From assembly GCF_030518195.1 (NCBI RefSeq), contig NZ_JAULSC010000026.1:1-40298 (forward strand): a stretch of 40,298 nucleotides of DNA. Direction: 5' to 3'. This document shows positions 20,184 to 27,551 of the stretch, piece after piece. The position numbers and the translations under genes are program-made. Each line of letters starts with the position of its first letter. Position 1 is the first letter of the stretch. The stretch comes from Nocardioides cremeus (GTDB lineage Bacteria; Actinomycetota; Actinomycetes; Propionibacteriales; Nocardioidaceae). A model generated the notes under the pieces. That model was not told the DNA's origin, made no database searches, and saw only the letters and a program-made list of their open reading frames with translations.

Positions 20184-20435
20184 ATGGACACGCACGTCGA
20201 CGCACAGGTGACCCAGACGCGGATGAGCCTGATGCAGCAGCTCGCTCGGATCGAGCGGCGAGATCCGGTCCTCTCGGCCCGGGTGCGGCTGCAGGCCATC
20301 GACCTGCACCGGGCCTGGACCGGGCGTCGCCTCGACACCGACGAGTACGCCCTGCGCCTCGCCGGGCTGTGCGACCAGGTGCGCGAGCAGGCCGACACCA
20401 CCGGCGCGCCGGTGCCCGCCGCCGAGCCCTGCTGA
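20184..20435 (+). CDS. Small hypothetical protein
   Basis: I do not recognise this 83-residue protein. It is polar and predicted helical in the middle (MSLMQQLARIERRDPVLSARVRL, DTDEYALRLAGLCDQVREQ) with no membrane segment or signal peptide. It is a convincing gene because GGGAGGTGG lies 4 nt before the ATG and a TACGAT hexamer (20140-20145) stands upstream as a possible -10. Codon third positions are strongly GC. It diverges from the response regulator gene and is followed directly by a three-copy stem-loop array. Confidence 0.7.
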   Translation: MDTHVDAQVTQTRMSLMQQLARIERRDPVLSARVRLQAIDLHRAWTGRRLDTDEYALRLAGLCDQVREQADTTGAPVPAAEPC

Positions 20436-20452
20436 CCCGGGCCTGCTGACCC

Positions 20453-20543
20453 GACCCGGCCGGTTCGAACGAGCCGGGTCGCGAGTCGGCCGGTTCGAAC
20501 GAGCCGGGTCGCGAGTCGGCCGGTTCGAACGAGCCGGGTCGCG
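20453..20543 (+). repeat. Tandem 30-bp stem-loop repeat, about three copies
   Basis: The unit CGGTTCGAACGAGCCGGGTC plus GCGAGTCGGC begins at 20461, 20491 and 20521 (last copy partial). Each copy forms a hairpin: the first pairs GACCCGGC (20453-20460) with GCCGGGTC (20473-20480) around a loop containing TTCGAA; the second and third use GAGTCGGC as left arm. There is no T-rich tract. It lies between the small protein gene and the convergent methyltransferase gene and may end transcription both ways. Confidence 0.8.
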
Positions 20544-20555
20544 GACCGGGTGGGG

Positions 20556-21215
20556 TCAGAGCCGGTCGGCGCGCACCAGCGTGCCGCGCTCCAGCGCCCG
20601 CACCTCGACCGTGCCCAGCCCGGCGGCCTCCAGGTCGGGGGCCAGCGAGGCGGCCTGCTCGGGCGTGCCGACCTGCAGCACCAGCACCCCTGCGTCGGCC
20701 AGGCAGGCCCCGGCGGCGCGGATGCACGCGCGGGCCACGTCGAGGCCCTGCGGGCCGCCGTCGATGGCCAGCGTCGGGTCGGCCGGGTAGCGACCCACCT
20801 CGGCGCTCGGCACCCACGGCGGGTCGGCGACCACCAGCGCGAAGCGCTCCTCGTCGAGGGGCAGGCCGGCCAGGTCGGTGTGCACCACCTCGACCTGCCC
20901 GGCCATCGCGTTGGCCTCGGCGTTGGCCGCCAGCAGCTCGCACGCCCGCGGCGACAGGTCGACGCAGGCGATCGCTCGGTCGGTGCCGTGCACGGCCAGC
21001 AGCCCGATGTGGCCCACCCCGGCGCACAGCTCGAGCACCCGGCCGGCGGGGGCGTCGGCGAGCAGCTCGCGCGACCACAGGGACTGCGCCTGCGTCCAGG
21101 GCCGCGGCTCGAGCACGCTGTCGTCGTACGCGATCTCGAGGGGGCCGAAGCCCATCCGGCGCAGGCTCGTGTCCTGGGTCGTCTCCGGGGTCCCCCCGGG
21201 GGTCGGTGCAGGCAT
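20556..21215 (-). CDS. HemK-like class I SAM-dependent methyltransferase
   Basis: This protein of about 219 residues has SAM motif I in VLELCAGVGHIGLLAV, an acidic residue at the end of strand 2 (ACVDLSPRACELLAANAEANAM) and VVADPPWVPSAEVGRY, the NPPY-like motif of HemK/PrmC and MTQ2 methyltransferases, followed by AIDGGPQGLDVAR, which matches their GGxDGL element. Such enzymes methylate glutamine side chains, often in release factors; this short form lacks the PrmC N-terminal domain, so the substrate is open. ATG 21215 is used; a later ATG starting MGFGPLEIAY is possible. It diverges from the iron enzyme gene across 76 bp. Confidence 0.82.
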   Translation of the reverse strand: MPAPTPGGTPETTQDTSLRRMGFGPLEIAYDDSVLEPRPWTQAQSLWSRELLADAPAGRVLELCAGVGHIGLLAVHGTDRAIACVDLSPRACELLAANAEANAMAGQVEVVHTDLAGLPLDEERFALVVADPPWVPSAEVGRYPADPTLAIDGGPQGLDVARACIRAAGACLADAGVLVLQVGTPEQAASLAPDLEAAGLGTVEVRALERGTLVRADRL

Positions 21216-21291
21216 GCGCAGCAACCTAGGCCACCCGCGGACACCCTTGTGGGGGTGGATGAGCACCCCGCAGACGGGGAACGGTCAGAGC

Positions 21292-22311
21292 ATGCCGACC
21301 CTCCCCCGTGCCCGCGGCCCGCTCAGCGCCGCCCTGATCGCGGACCTGCGCGGCGAGACGACCCTGGTCGACCGCACACCCCCCGAGCCGGCGCCGCTGG
21401 GCTCGGGTGACGAGGAGCTGGCGCTGTGGCTGCTCTACGAGCTGCACCACCACGGGTTCGACGACGCCGTCGACGGCGGCACCGAGCACGAGTGGCGCCC
21501 CGACCTGCTGGCGCTGCGCGGCGACCTCGAGCGGCGACTCGAGCAGCGCTGGCGCGAGCGGGTCGCGGCGGCCGACCTGCCCGAGCTCCCCGTCGGGGCA
21601 GAGCCCGCCGACCTGGCCCGCGCCTTCTTCGCGCTCTGCGAGGCCGACACCGGCGCCGAGTCGGTGGCCCGCTTCCTGCAGCGCGAGGCCGACGAGGAGC
21701 AGCTGGCCGAGGTGCTGCGACAGCGCTCGATCTACCACGTCAAGGAGCAGGACGCCGCGATGTGGACCCTGCCCCGGCTGCCCGACACCACCAAGGCGCA
21801 CCTGGTGACGATCGCGGCCGACGAGTACGGCAACGGCCGTCCCGACGACCTGCACGCCCAGCTGTGGGCGCGCGGCATGCGCGCCTGCGGCCTCGACGCG
21901 GCGTACGCCGCCCACGTCGACGGCGCGCTGCCGGCGGTGCTGGAGCAGAACAACCTGATGAGCCTGCTGGGGCTGCACCGACGCCTGGTGCCCGCGGCGC
22001 TGGGCCACCTGGCGGCCTTCGAGGTCACCAGCGCGGTGCCGTCGCGGCGCGTGGTGCGCGGCATGGAGCGGCTCGGCGCCCCCGAGCCGATGGTGGCCTA
22101 CTACCGCGAGCACATGGTCGCCGACGCGGTGCACGAGCAGCTCGCGGTGCGCGACCTCGTCGGCTCCTACGTCGCCGAGGTGCCCGGCAGCGAGCCCGAG
22201 ATCGCGTTCGGGGCGGCGGTGTGCCTGCTGGCCGAGGCCGCCACGGCGACCGCCGTGCTCGAGCACGTGCGCCGCGACGACGAGACCGCTGCCGGCGAGG
22301 ACGTCGCATGA
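21292..22311 (+). CDS. Iron-containing redox enzyme, haem-oxygenase-like fold
   Basis: The 339-residue protein resembles haem-oxygenase-like di-iron proteins (PF14518-type). Candidate metal ligands are in LLYELHHHGFDD, ITIAADEYGNGRPDDLHAQLW (as TIAADEYGNG and DLHAQLW) and MVAYYREHMVADAVHEQLAVRD, where Glu and His residues recur with helical spacing. Such proteins use a di-iron centre and oxygen for diverse oxidations; no substrate is evident. ATG 21292 is used; an in-frame ATG at 21259 preceded by GTGGGGGTGG would add eleven residues. Its TGA overlaps the ATG of the CDGSH gene (ATGA at 22308), implying that the two work together, perhaps with CDGSH as electron donor. Confidence 0.82.
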   Translation: MPTLPRARGPLSAALIADLRGETTLVDRTPPEPAPLGSGDEELALWLLYELHHHGFDDAVDGGTEHEWRPDLLALRGDLERRLEQRWRERVAAADLPELPVGAEPADLARAFFALCEADTGAESVARFLQREADEEQLAEVLRQRSIYHVKEQDAAMWTLPRLPDTTKAHLVTIAADEYGNGRPDDLHAQLWARGMRACGLDAAYAAHVDGALPAVLEQNNLMSLLGLHRRLVPAALGHLAAFEVTSAVPSRRVVRGMERLGAPEPMVAYYREHMVADAVHEQLAVRDLVGSYVAEVPGSEPEIAFGAAVCLLAEAATATAVLEHVRRDDETAAGEDVA

Positions 22312-22526
22312 GCGAGCCCACGCAGGTCACCCTCTGCGAGGACGGGCCGATGCTGGTGCGCGGCGAGGTGGTCGTGGAGGACGAGGACGGCCAGCGGCAC
22401 GTCTCCTCCCGGCCCGTCACGGCCGTGTGCCGCTGCGGCGCCTCCTCGCTCAAGCCCTGGTGCGACGGCTCGCACAAGGCGCGCGCCGCCGGGGGCCCGC
22501 GTGCCCGTCGGCTCGGCTCGGTGTGA
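22308..22526 (+). CDS. CDGSH-type iron-sulfur protein
   Basis: This 72-residue protein carries one CDGSH motif, VCRCGASSLKPWCDGSHKA, whose three Cys and one His bind a redox-active and pH-labile [2Fe-2S] cluster in mitoNEET-type proteins. No membrane anchor is seen, so it is cytoplasmic. The small size is typical for bacterial single-motif forms. It is coupled to the iron enzyme upstream (ATGA) and to the next gene (GTGA at 22523). It may transfer electrons or clusters to its operon partner; this is inferred from gene order. Confidence 0.93.
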   Translation: MSEPTQVTLCEDGPMLVRGEVVVEDEDGQRHVSSRPVTAVCRCGASSLKPWCDGSHKARAAGGPRARRLGSV

Positions 22527-22978
22527 GCCCCGCCGAGCCCCTCGAACCCGCAGCGCCCCTCGAACCCGCCGAGCCCCGGGTCCTGCGGGCGCCGATGCGC
22601 TCGCGCGACGACGCGGTCGACCACGCCGCCGCCGTACGCCGCGCGCTCGCCCAGGGCGTGTGCGGGACCGGCGGGCGGCTCTCGCGGGAGCCGGTCGACC
22701 TGCCCGACGCGCTGGGGCTGGTCGAGGAGGAGCACGACCAGCGGGTCGCGGCCCGGCTGCGGCGCTTCGCCGAGGAGGCCGACGGGACCTGGCCTGGACC
22801 CGCGACGCCGACGGCGGCTGGTGGCGAGGCGTGCTCGACGGTGGCTGGCGCTACGACACCGGCCCGGAGGCGCACCGCCTCGGCCTGGCTCGAGGTCGCC
22901 GACCCCGACGTGCCGCCGGCGGTGCGCTCCTCCTTCGCCCGGGGCGGGCGCAACCTGCAGCGCATCCACGACCGCTGA
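22523..22978 (+). CDS. Hypothetical protein with apparent internal frame disruption
   Basis: An open frame of 151 residues begins at GTG 22523, overlapping the CDGSH stop. I do not recognise a named family. The N-terminal part (HAAAVRRALAQGVCGTGGRL, RVAARLRRFAEEADGT) and C-terminal part (VPPAVRSSFARGGRNLQRIHD) look protein-like in this frame, but from about 22789 to 22885 the +1-shifted frame looks native instead: it reads LAWTRDADGGWWRGVLDG and GWRYDTGPEAH, with better GC third positions. Restoring one C in ACCTGG near 22788 makes the text continuous (DGT-LAWTRD). A second change near 22880-22890 returns to the original frame. So the gene carries two compensating indels, real or from sequencing. 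Function unknown. Confidence 0.6.
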   Translation: MSPAEPLEPAAPLEPAEPRVLRAPMRSRDDAVDHAAAVRRALAQGVCGTGGRLSREPVDLPDALGLVEEEHDQRVAARLRRFAEEADGTWPGPATPTAAGGEACSTVAGATTPARRRTASAWLEVADPDVPPAVRSSFARGGRNLQRIHDR

Positions 22979-22982
22979 CGCC

Positions 22983-23010
22983 GACCCGGCTGGTTCGAAC
23001 CGGCCGGGTC
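22983..23010 (+). repeat. Single stem-loop of the GACCCGGC...GCCGGGTC family
   Basis: GACCCGGC (22983-22990) pairs with GCCGGGTC (23003-23010) around a loop TGGTTCGAACCG that is itself palindromic. Arms and TTCGAA loop match the 20453 repeat. It starts 5 bp after the stop of the preceding gene and may serve as a terminator, though no T-tract follows. Confidence 0.75.
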
Positions 23011-23041
23011 GCGGTCGTGGGGGGGCGTGGATGATGGAGCC

Positions 23042-24112
23042 GTGACCTCGCTCCAGGACCCCCTCGCCCTCGCCCACGGCCCCACCTGGGCCAACCGGAT
23101 CACCCTCGCGCCGCTGACCAACCTGCAGTCGCACGCCGACGGCAGCCTCTCCGACGACGAGCTCGACTGGCTGGTCGCGCGGGGCGAGGGCGGCTTCGCG
23201 ATGGTGATGACCTGCGCCGCCCACGTCTCGCCCGAGGGCCAGTGCTGGGACGGCCAGCTCGCGGTGTGGGACGACCGCTTCCTGCCCGGGCTGACCCGGC
23301 TGGCCACGGCCCTGCGCGAGAGCGGCACCACCTCGTGCGTGCAGCTGCAGCACGGCGGCATGCGCGCCTCGCAGGAGCTGTCGGGCCACCCGACGGTGGC
23401 CCCGTGGGACGACGAGGCCAAGGGTGCGCGAGCGCTGGGCACCGGCGAGGTGCAGCGCGTGGTGCAGGACTTCGTCGACGCGGCGGTGCGCTGTGAGCGG
23501 GCCGGCTTCGACGGCGTGCAGGTGCACGGCGCCCACGCCTACCTGCTGGCGCAGTTCCTCGACGCCCGCTCCAACCACCGCATGGACGCCTACGGCGGCT
23601 CCCCTGAGAACCGGGCCCGGGTCTTCCACGAGGTCGTCGACGGCATCCGCGCCGCGACCGGGCCCGACTTCCAGGTCGGGATGCGGCTGACCCCCGAGCG
23701 CAGCGGCATCGCGCTGGCCGAGTCGACCTCGCTCGCCGAGCAGCTGATGGTCTCCGGCGCGGTCGACCACCTCGACATGTCGCTGTGGGACGTGCGCACG
23801 GCGCCCTTCGAGACGGCGTACGACGGCGCGCTGATCGACCACTTCACCGCCCTCGAGCGCGGCAGCGCGCGCCTCGGGGTGGCCGGCGGCATCGTCTCGA
23901 CCGCCGACGCCGACTGGTGCCTCGAGCGCGGCGCCGACTTCGTGACCGTCGGCACCGCCGGCATCCTGCACCACGACTTCGCCCGCCGCGCGCTGGCCGA
24001 CCCGGCGTTCGCCATGGCCGCCACGCCCGTCAGCCGCGACCACCTGCGCGCCGAGCGCGTCGGGCCCGACTTCATCGAGTACCTCGCCGCGGGGTGGGAC
24101 TTCGTTGCCTGA
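23042..24112 (+). CDS. NADH:flavin oxidoreductase, Old Yellow Enzyme family
   Basis: This 356-residue FMN-dependent TIM-barrel enzyme is expected to reduce activated C=C bonds with NAD(P)H. Motifs include NRITLAPLTNLQS near the start, VQLQHGGMRA (residues about 100-109), GVQVHGAHAYLLAQFLD (catalytic His 162 and His 165) and AYGGSPENRARVFHEVVDGI, with the FMN phosphate region around VGTAGIL near the C-terminus. It lacks the iron-sulfur and FAD domains of the long 2,4-dienoyl-CoA reductase type. GTG 23042 is chosen because GGAG lies a few bases upstream; GTG 23027 is in frame. Its stop overlaps the start of the esterase gene, suggesting co-expression. Substrate unknown. Confidence 0.93.
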   Translation: MTSLQDPLALAHGPTWANRITLAPLTNLQSHADGSLSDDELDWLVARGEGGFAMVMTCAAHVSPEGQCWDGQLAVWDDRFLPGLTRLATALRESGTTSCVQLQHGGMRASQELSGHPTVAPWDDEAKGARALGTGEVQRVVQDFVDAAVRCERAGFDGVQVHGAHAYLLAQFLDARSNHRMDAYGGSPENRARVFHEVVDGIRAATGPDFQVGMRLTPERSGIALAESTSLAEQLMVSGAVDHLDMSLWDVRTAPFETAYDGALIDHFTALERGSARLGVAGGIVSTADADWCLERGADFVTVGTAGILHHDFARRALADPAFAMAATPVSRDHLRAERVGPDFIEYLAAGWDFVA

Positions 24113-25022
24113 GCCGACGTCGTCCCCCGTGCCCGTGCCGGCCACCGGCACCCCCTCCTGGCAGGCCCGCCTGGCGGTGCGGGCCTTCGGGCTGGTGCCC
24201 GACGCGCTCGTGACCCGGGTCTTCACCCACCCGCCGCGGCTGCGCACGCCGCTGGTGCCCCGCTCGCTCGCGGCCCGTCACGACGTGGCCACCACCGAGG
24301 TCGGCGCCGGACGGGTCGCGACCGTGACCCCGGCCCACGCACGCGACCACGTCTTCTACCTGCACGGCGGCGCCTACACGCTGCAGGCGCAGCACTGGCC
24401 GTTCCTCTCCCGGCTGCTCGGGCACGGCTACGCGGTCTCCCTGGTCGACTACCCGCTCGCCCCCGAGCACACCGTCGACGAGACGCTGCCGATGGTGCGT
24501 GAGGCGTGGGAGCTGGCCGTCGAGGCCGCGGCCGCCGAGGATCGCCCGGCGCCGGTGCTGGCCGGCGACTCGGCCGGCGGCGGGCTCTCGGTGGCGCTGC
24601 TGCAGCAGCTGCGCGACGAGGGCGCGACGATGCCGCGCGCCACGGTGCTGCTCTCGCCGTGGGTCGACGCGGTGATGGCCGACGCCGGCACGATCGCCGC
24701 CGACCGGCTCGACCCGCTGCTGAGCAGGCGCGCGCTCCACGGCGCCGCCCGCCTGTACGCCGGCCCGCACGGGCTCGACGACCCGCGGATCTCCCCCGGC
24801 CTCGCGGACCTCTCCGGGCTGGGCCGGGTGCTGGCGCTGGTCGGCACCCGCGAGCTCTTCTGGCCGCAGTGCGAACAGCTGGCCCAGCGGGCCGCGACCG
24901 CCGGCGGCACCGACCTCGAGCTGCGGGTGCGCGAGGGCCTGCCGCACGACTGGGCGCTCTTCCCGGGCCTGCCCGAGCAGCGCGACCTGGCCACCGAGCT
25001 GGTGGCCTGGCTGACCGACTGA
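24105..25022 (+). CDS. Alpha/beta hydrolase, hormone-sensitive-lipase-type esterase
   Basis: The 305-residue protein has the HSL-family oxyanion motif YLHGGAY (residues 85-91), SLVDYPLAPEH, nucleophile elbow AGDSAGGGLSVA with Ser156, LLSPWVDAVM, ISPGLADLSGL and a C-terminal catalytic His in LPHDWALF. Relatives hydrolyse short-chain esters. The start is uncertain: TTG 24105 overlaps the OYE stop by 8 bp and has GGGGTGGGA upstream, whereas GTG 24129 is a shorter alternative. It probably shares an mRNA with the OYE gene. Confidence 0.88.
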   Translation: MPEPTSSPVPVPATGTPSWQARLAVRAFGLVPDALVTRVFTHPPRLRTPLVPRSLAARHDVATTEVGAGRVATVTPAHARDHVFYLHGGAYTLQAQHWPFLSRLLGHGYAVSLVDYPLAPEHTVDETLPMVREAWELAVEAAAAEDRPAPVLAGDSAGGGLSVALLQQLRDEGATMPRATVLLSPWVDAVMADAGTIAADRLDPLLSRRALHGAARLYAGPHGLDDPRISPGLADLSGLGRVLALVGTRELFWPQCEQLAQRAATAGGTDLELRVREGLPHDWALFPGLPEQRDLATELVAWLTD

Positions 25023-25057
25023 GTCGTTGAGGGGTCGACCGGGCCCGAGCGACGCGC

Positions 25058-26329
25058 TCAGTCGAGCAGGAAGCGGGCCACGAAGACGCGGTCGTCGGTG
25101 TCGAGGCGCTGCGCGGTGACCTCGAAGGCCGCCACCACCTCGCTGCCGTCGGCGCGCACCACCGGCACCCGCACCACCTGGTCGAGCAGCACGTCGCGCC
25201 CGTGCGAGGAGTGCATGGTGGTGCCGGCGACGTGGGCCTGGTGGTAGCGGGCCGGCACGATCGCCAGGACGCGGCGCCCCTCGAGCAGCGACGGATCGTC
25301 ATAGCCCAGGAAGGCCGACACCGCGGGGCTGATCCCGACGATGTCGTGGCGCTCGTCGGTGACGATGACGGTCCCGACCTCGACGATCGCGGTCACCGCA
25401 GCGGCGCCCAGGAGCGGGGAGGGCACGGGTCGCGGCACGTCGAGACCGGTGCTGGTCCAGGCGCTCGGGGCGGCGCCACGGGCCTGGCCGAGCACCTCGC
25501 CGCAGAGCCAGACCCGCATCAGCTCGATCTCGGGCTGGGTGGGCGGGGCGAGCAGGCGGCCCTCGCGGGCGTGGGCCAGGGCGGAGCCGAGCGCGGCGGA
25601 GAGCACCTCGAAGTGGGGGACCGAGGCCACGGGCACCCGCAGCACCATCCGCTCCACGCTCACCGCGGGCTCGACCGCGTAGGCCATGATCGCCTCACCG
25701 TCCTCGTGCAGGTCGGGCTTCGGCACCTGCTCGTGCAGCAGGTTGAGCGCGTCGCTGGCCGCGGCGTGCTCGTCGAGGGCACCCGGGTCGTCCTCGAGGC
25801 GAAGCAGCAGGTGCTCGCGCAGCAGGCCGGCGGCGTGCTCCTGCCAGGCGTGGTGCATCAGCAGCGGCACGCCGACCAATTCCACCTCGACGACCGCGTC
25901 GCGCTCGTCGTCGAGGGACTCGCTGTCCTGCGGGGCGCGGGCGTGGGTGCCGCCGATCTCGAACCAGACGGTCTTCCCGACCCCCGGGCGCATGTCGACG
26001 TCCCAGACGTCGACGCAGTCGGCGAGCAGGTGCAGACCGCGGCCGGTGCCCGAGGTGGTGGTCCAGTGCCGCGGCACGGGCCGGTGCGAGCTGGTGTCGT
26101 CGACCTCGACGCGCACCGCCCCCCGCTCGCAGCGCACCCGCAGCCGCACCTCGCCGCCGGCGTGCACCACGGCATTGGTGACCAGCTCGGAGACGGCCAG
26201 CTCGGTGGCGTCGACGAAGCGGTCGGCGCCCGCCTCGGCGAGCAGGCGGCGTACGAGACGGCGTGCCTCGAGGGCGCTGCGAGGCTCGGCGGGCAGCACC
26301 CGCTCCTCGCTCAGCACCGACACCGGCAC
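25058..26329 (-). CDS. Anti-sigma-type ATPase with C-terminal PAS domain
   Basis: The protein has about 423 residues. Residues 10-130 are a HATPase_c_2 (RsbW/SpoIIAB-like) domain with LAVSELVTNAVVHAGGEV (N box) and GTGRGLHLLADCVDVWD (G box). A central region (about 140-300) with LMHHAWQEHAAGLLREHLLLRL and EQVPKPDLHEDGEAIMAYAV is not one I can name. The last 110 residues look like a PAS sensor: VGTVIVTDERHDIVGISPAV, FLGYDDPSLLEG, VLAIVPARYHQAH, VPVVRADGSEV. It could bind a sigma or anti-anti-sigma factor in response to a ligand or redox signal. GTG 26329 was chosen from several in-frame GTGs (26323, 26317). No partner sigma factor lies beside it. Confidence 0.8.
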   Translation of the reverse strand: MPVSVLSEERVLPAEPRSALEARRLVRRLLAEAGADRFVDATELAVSELVTNAVVHAGGEVRLRVRCERGAVRVEVDDTSSHRPVPRHWTTTSGTGRGLHLLADCVDVWDVDMRPGVGKTVWFEIGGTHARAPQDSESLDDERDAVVEVELVGVPLLMHHAWQEHAAGLLREHLLLRLEDDPGALDEHAAASDALNLLHEQVPKPDLHEDGEAIMAYAVEPAVSVERMVLRVPVASVPHFEVLSAALGSALAHAREGRLLAPPTQPEIELMRVWLCGEVLGQARGAAPSAWTSTGLDVPRPVPSPLLGAAAVTAIVEVGTVIVTDERHDIVGISPAVSAFLGYDDPSLLEGRRVLAIVPARYHQAHVAGTTMHSSHGRDVLLDQVVRVPVVRADGSEVVAAFEVTAQRLDTDDRVFVARFLLD

Positions 26330-26791
26330 AGGCGTCCACCCCCTTGCGCGCCCCTGGGCGGCCCGCTGCCGCCTCCGGCATCGTAGCCAGCCGCGGCGTC
26401 CACCGCCCCCACCCTCGCCAGGTCGGGTCCGTGGCGCGCTCGAGTCCACGTGACACCGACGTGACGCAGACCACGTCGCCGCGACGTCGCGGGAGTGCCC
26501 GGTTGGCAGCGGACCGGGGCTGCGTGGCTCTACTCTTCTCCCGGCACCAGCACCACCAGCCCGACAGAACGACGAGGCCACGCGGCCGGCGAGTACGACG
26601 TCACCTGGGGGTCGGTCAGGGGCGCTCCACGCACCCGGCCCGACCGCGGCGCCACCCACGTCCCGTCCCGTCCGCCCGCTCGCGTCCGCTCGTCCTCCGA
26701 CCACCGGCTCACCCCTGCCCGCCTGCGCGGGCCGGCCCGCCGGCGGCCGGTGCCGTGCGTGCGCCCAGGGCCCGCCCGCCCCGAGGTCCTC
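26330..26791. other. Long intergenic region between divergent genes
   Basis: This 462-bp stretch separates the ATPase/PAS gene from the PQ-loop gene. It is GC-rich, has open frames on both strands without coding bias that I trust, and a slightly AT-richer patch (CTCTACTCTTCTC near 26528-26540) that might hold a promoter. I see no RNA gene or clear operator. Confidence 0.5.
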
Positions 26792-27433
26792 GTGCCCCTG
26801 CCCGTCGTCTCCTTCGAAGCCCTGTACGCCGTCGTGGTCGTCGCCATCGGCGTCGTCCCCCTGCTCCCCCAGCTCACCCGGCTCGCCCGCACCGGCGACG
26901 CCGCCGGGCTCTCCCTGCCGGCGCTGCTCGCCGGCCTGGTCAACTACGTGGCCTGGACCTGGTACCTCGCACCGACGGAGGCCACCGGCCTGCTGGTCGG
27001 CAACGTGCTGGCCGGGCTGGTGTGGGTCGCGGTCACCGCCCTGGCCGTGCGGAGCCTGGCCTGGTCGGCCTCCTGCCTGGTGCCGGCGGTCTGGGCGCTG
27101 GTGCTGCTCGGGGTCGTGGCCCTGGCCCCGGGGCTGCTGGGCAGCCTGCTCGGCGTGGGCTCGCTGCTGGTCTTCGTGCCCCAGGCCGTCGGGGCGTGGC
27201 GGGTGCCGTCACTCTCCGGCGTCTCCGCCACCAGCTGGTGGCTGCTGCTGGCCCAGGGCCTGGTGTGGTTCGGCGAGTCGCTGCCGGGGCTGCTCGTCGG
27301 CGGTCTGGTCTTCGGGGTCGTGTGCGTCACCGCCTCGCTGAGCGTGCTGTGCGCCCTGTCGGTGCGCGGCCCGCGTCTCGCGGCGGCCGCCGTCGCTGCC
27401 TCCGGCGCACCGGACGCGGTGCTGGCGGCCTGA
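26792..27433 (+). CDS. PQ-loop repeat membrane protein
   Basis: This 213-residue integral membrane protein has about seven hydrophobic segments and two PQ-loop motifs: LLPQLTRLARTGDAAGLS after helix 1 and FVPQAVGAWRVPSLSGVS after helix 5. PQ-loop proteins (SWEET/SemiSWEET, cystinosin, KDELR relatives) form triple-helix bundles and transport sugars or amino acids; two bundles in one chain is the SWEET-like arrangement. The substrate is not evident. GTG 26792 is used because it directly precedes the first helix and has GAGG upstream; a longer N-terminus would be Arg/Pro-rich and unlike a protein. Confidence 0.85.
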   Translation: MPLPVVSFEALYAVVVVAIGVVPLLPQLTRLARTGDAAGLSLPALLAGLVNYVAWTWYLAPTEATGLLVGNVLAGLVWVAVTALAVRSLAWSASCLVPAVWALVLLGVVALAPGLLGSLLGVGSLLVFVPQAVGAWRVPSLSGVSATSWWLLLAQGLVWFGESLPGLLVGGLVFGVVCVTASLSVLCALSVRGPRLAAAAVAASGAPDAVLAA

Positions 27434-27482
27434 GCCGGCAGAAGCGCCGGCACGCGGGCGGGCGGGGCGACATACTGCGCGG

Positions 27483-27551
27483 GTGAGCCGCCGAGACACC
27501 CCCGCCGACCTGCCCCAGCCCACCCAGCGCACCGAGGCGGCCGACCGGTGA
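27483..27551 (+). CDS. Possible 22-residue leader peptide before the dehydrogenase
   Basis: A 22-codon frame starts at GTG 27483 and ends in a TGA (27549-27551) that overlaps the GTG of the dehydrogenase (GTGA). A CATACT hexamer (27471-27476) lies 6 nt before its start, the spacing of leaderless actinobacterial promoters, so it may be the first thing translated on this mRNA. It is Pro/Arg-rich (LPQPTQRTEAADR) with no stalling motif I recognise. Chance occurrence is quite possible. Confidence 0.3.
   Translation: MSRRDTPADLPQPTQRTEAADR

Noticed and set aside
20461..20543. tRNA T-arm (GGTTCGAA-like)
   Set aside because: TTCGAA lies in the loop of a GC-rich hairpin; no anticodon arm, acceptor stem or CCA context is found.
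26495..26791. N-terminal extension of the PQ-loop protein
   Set aside because: The 99 extra residues would be Arg/Pro-rich without conserved features and would lie in the divergent promoter region.
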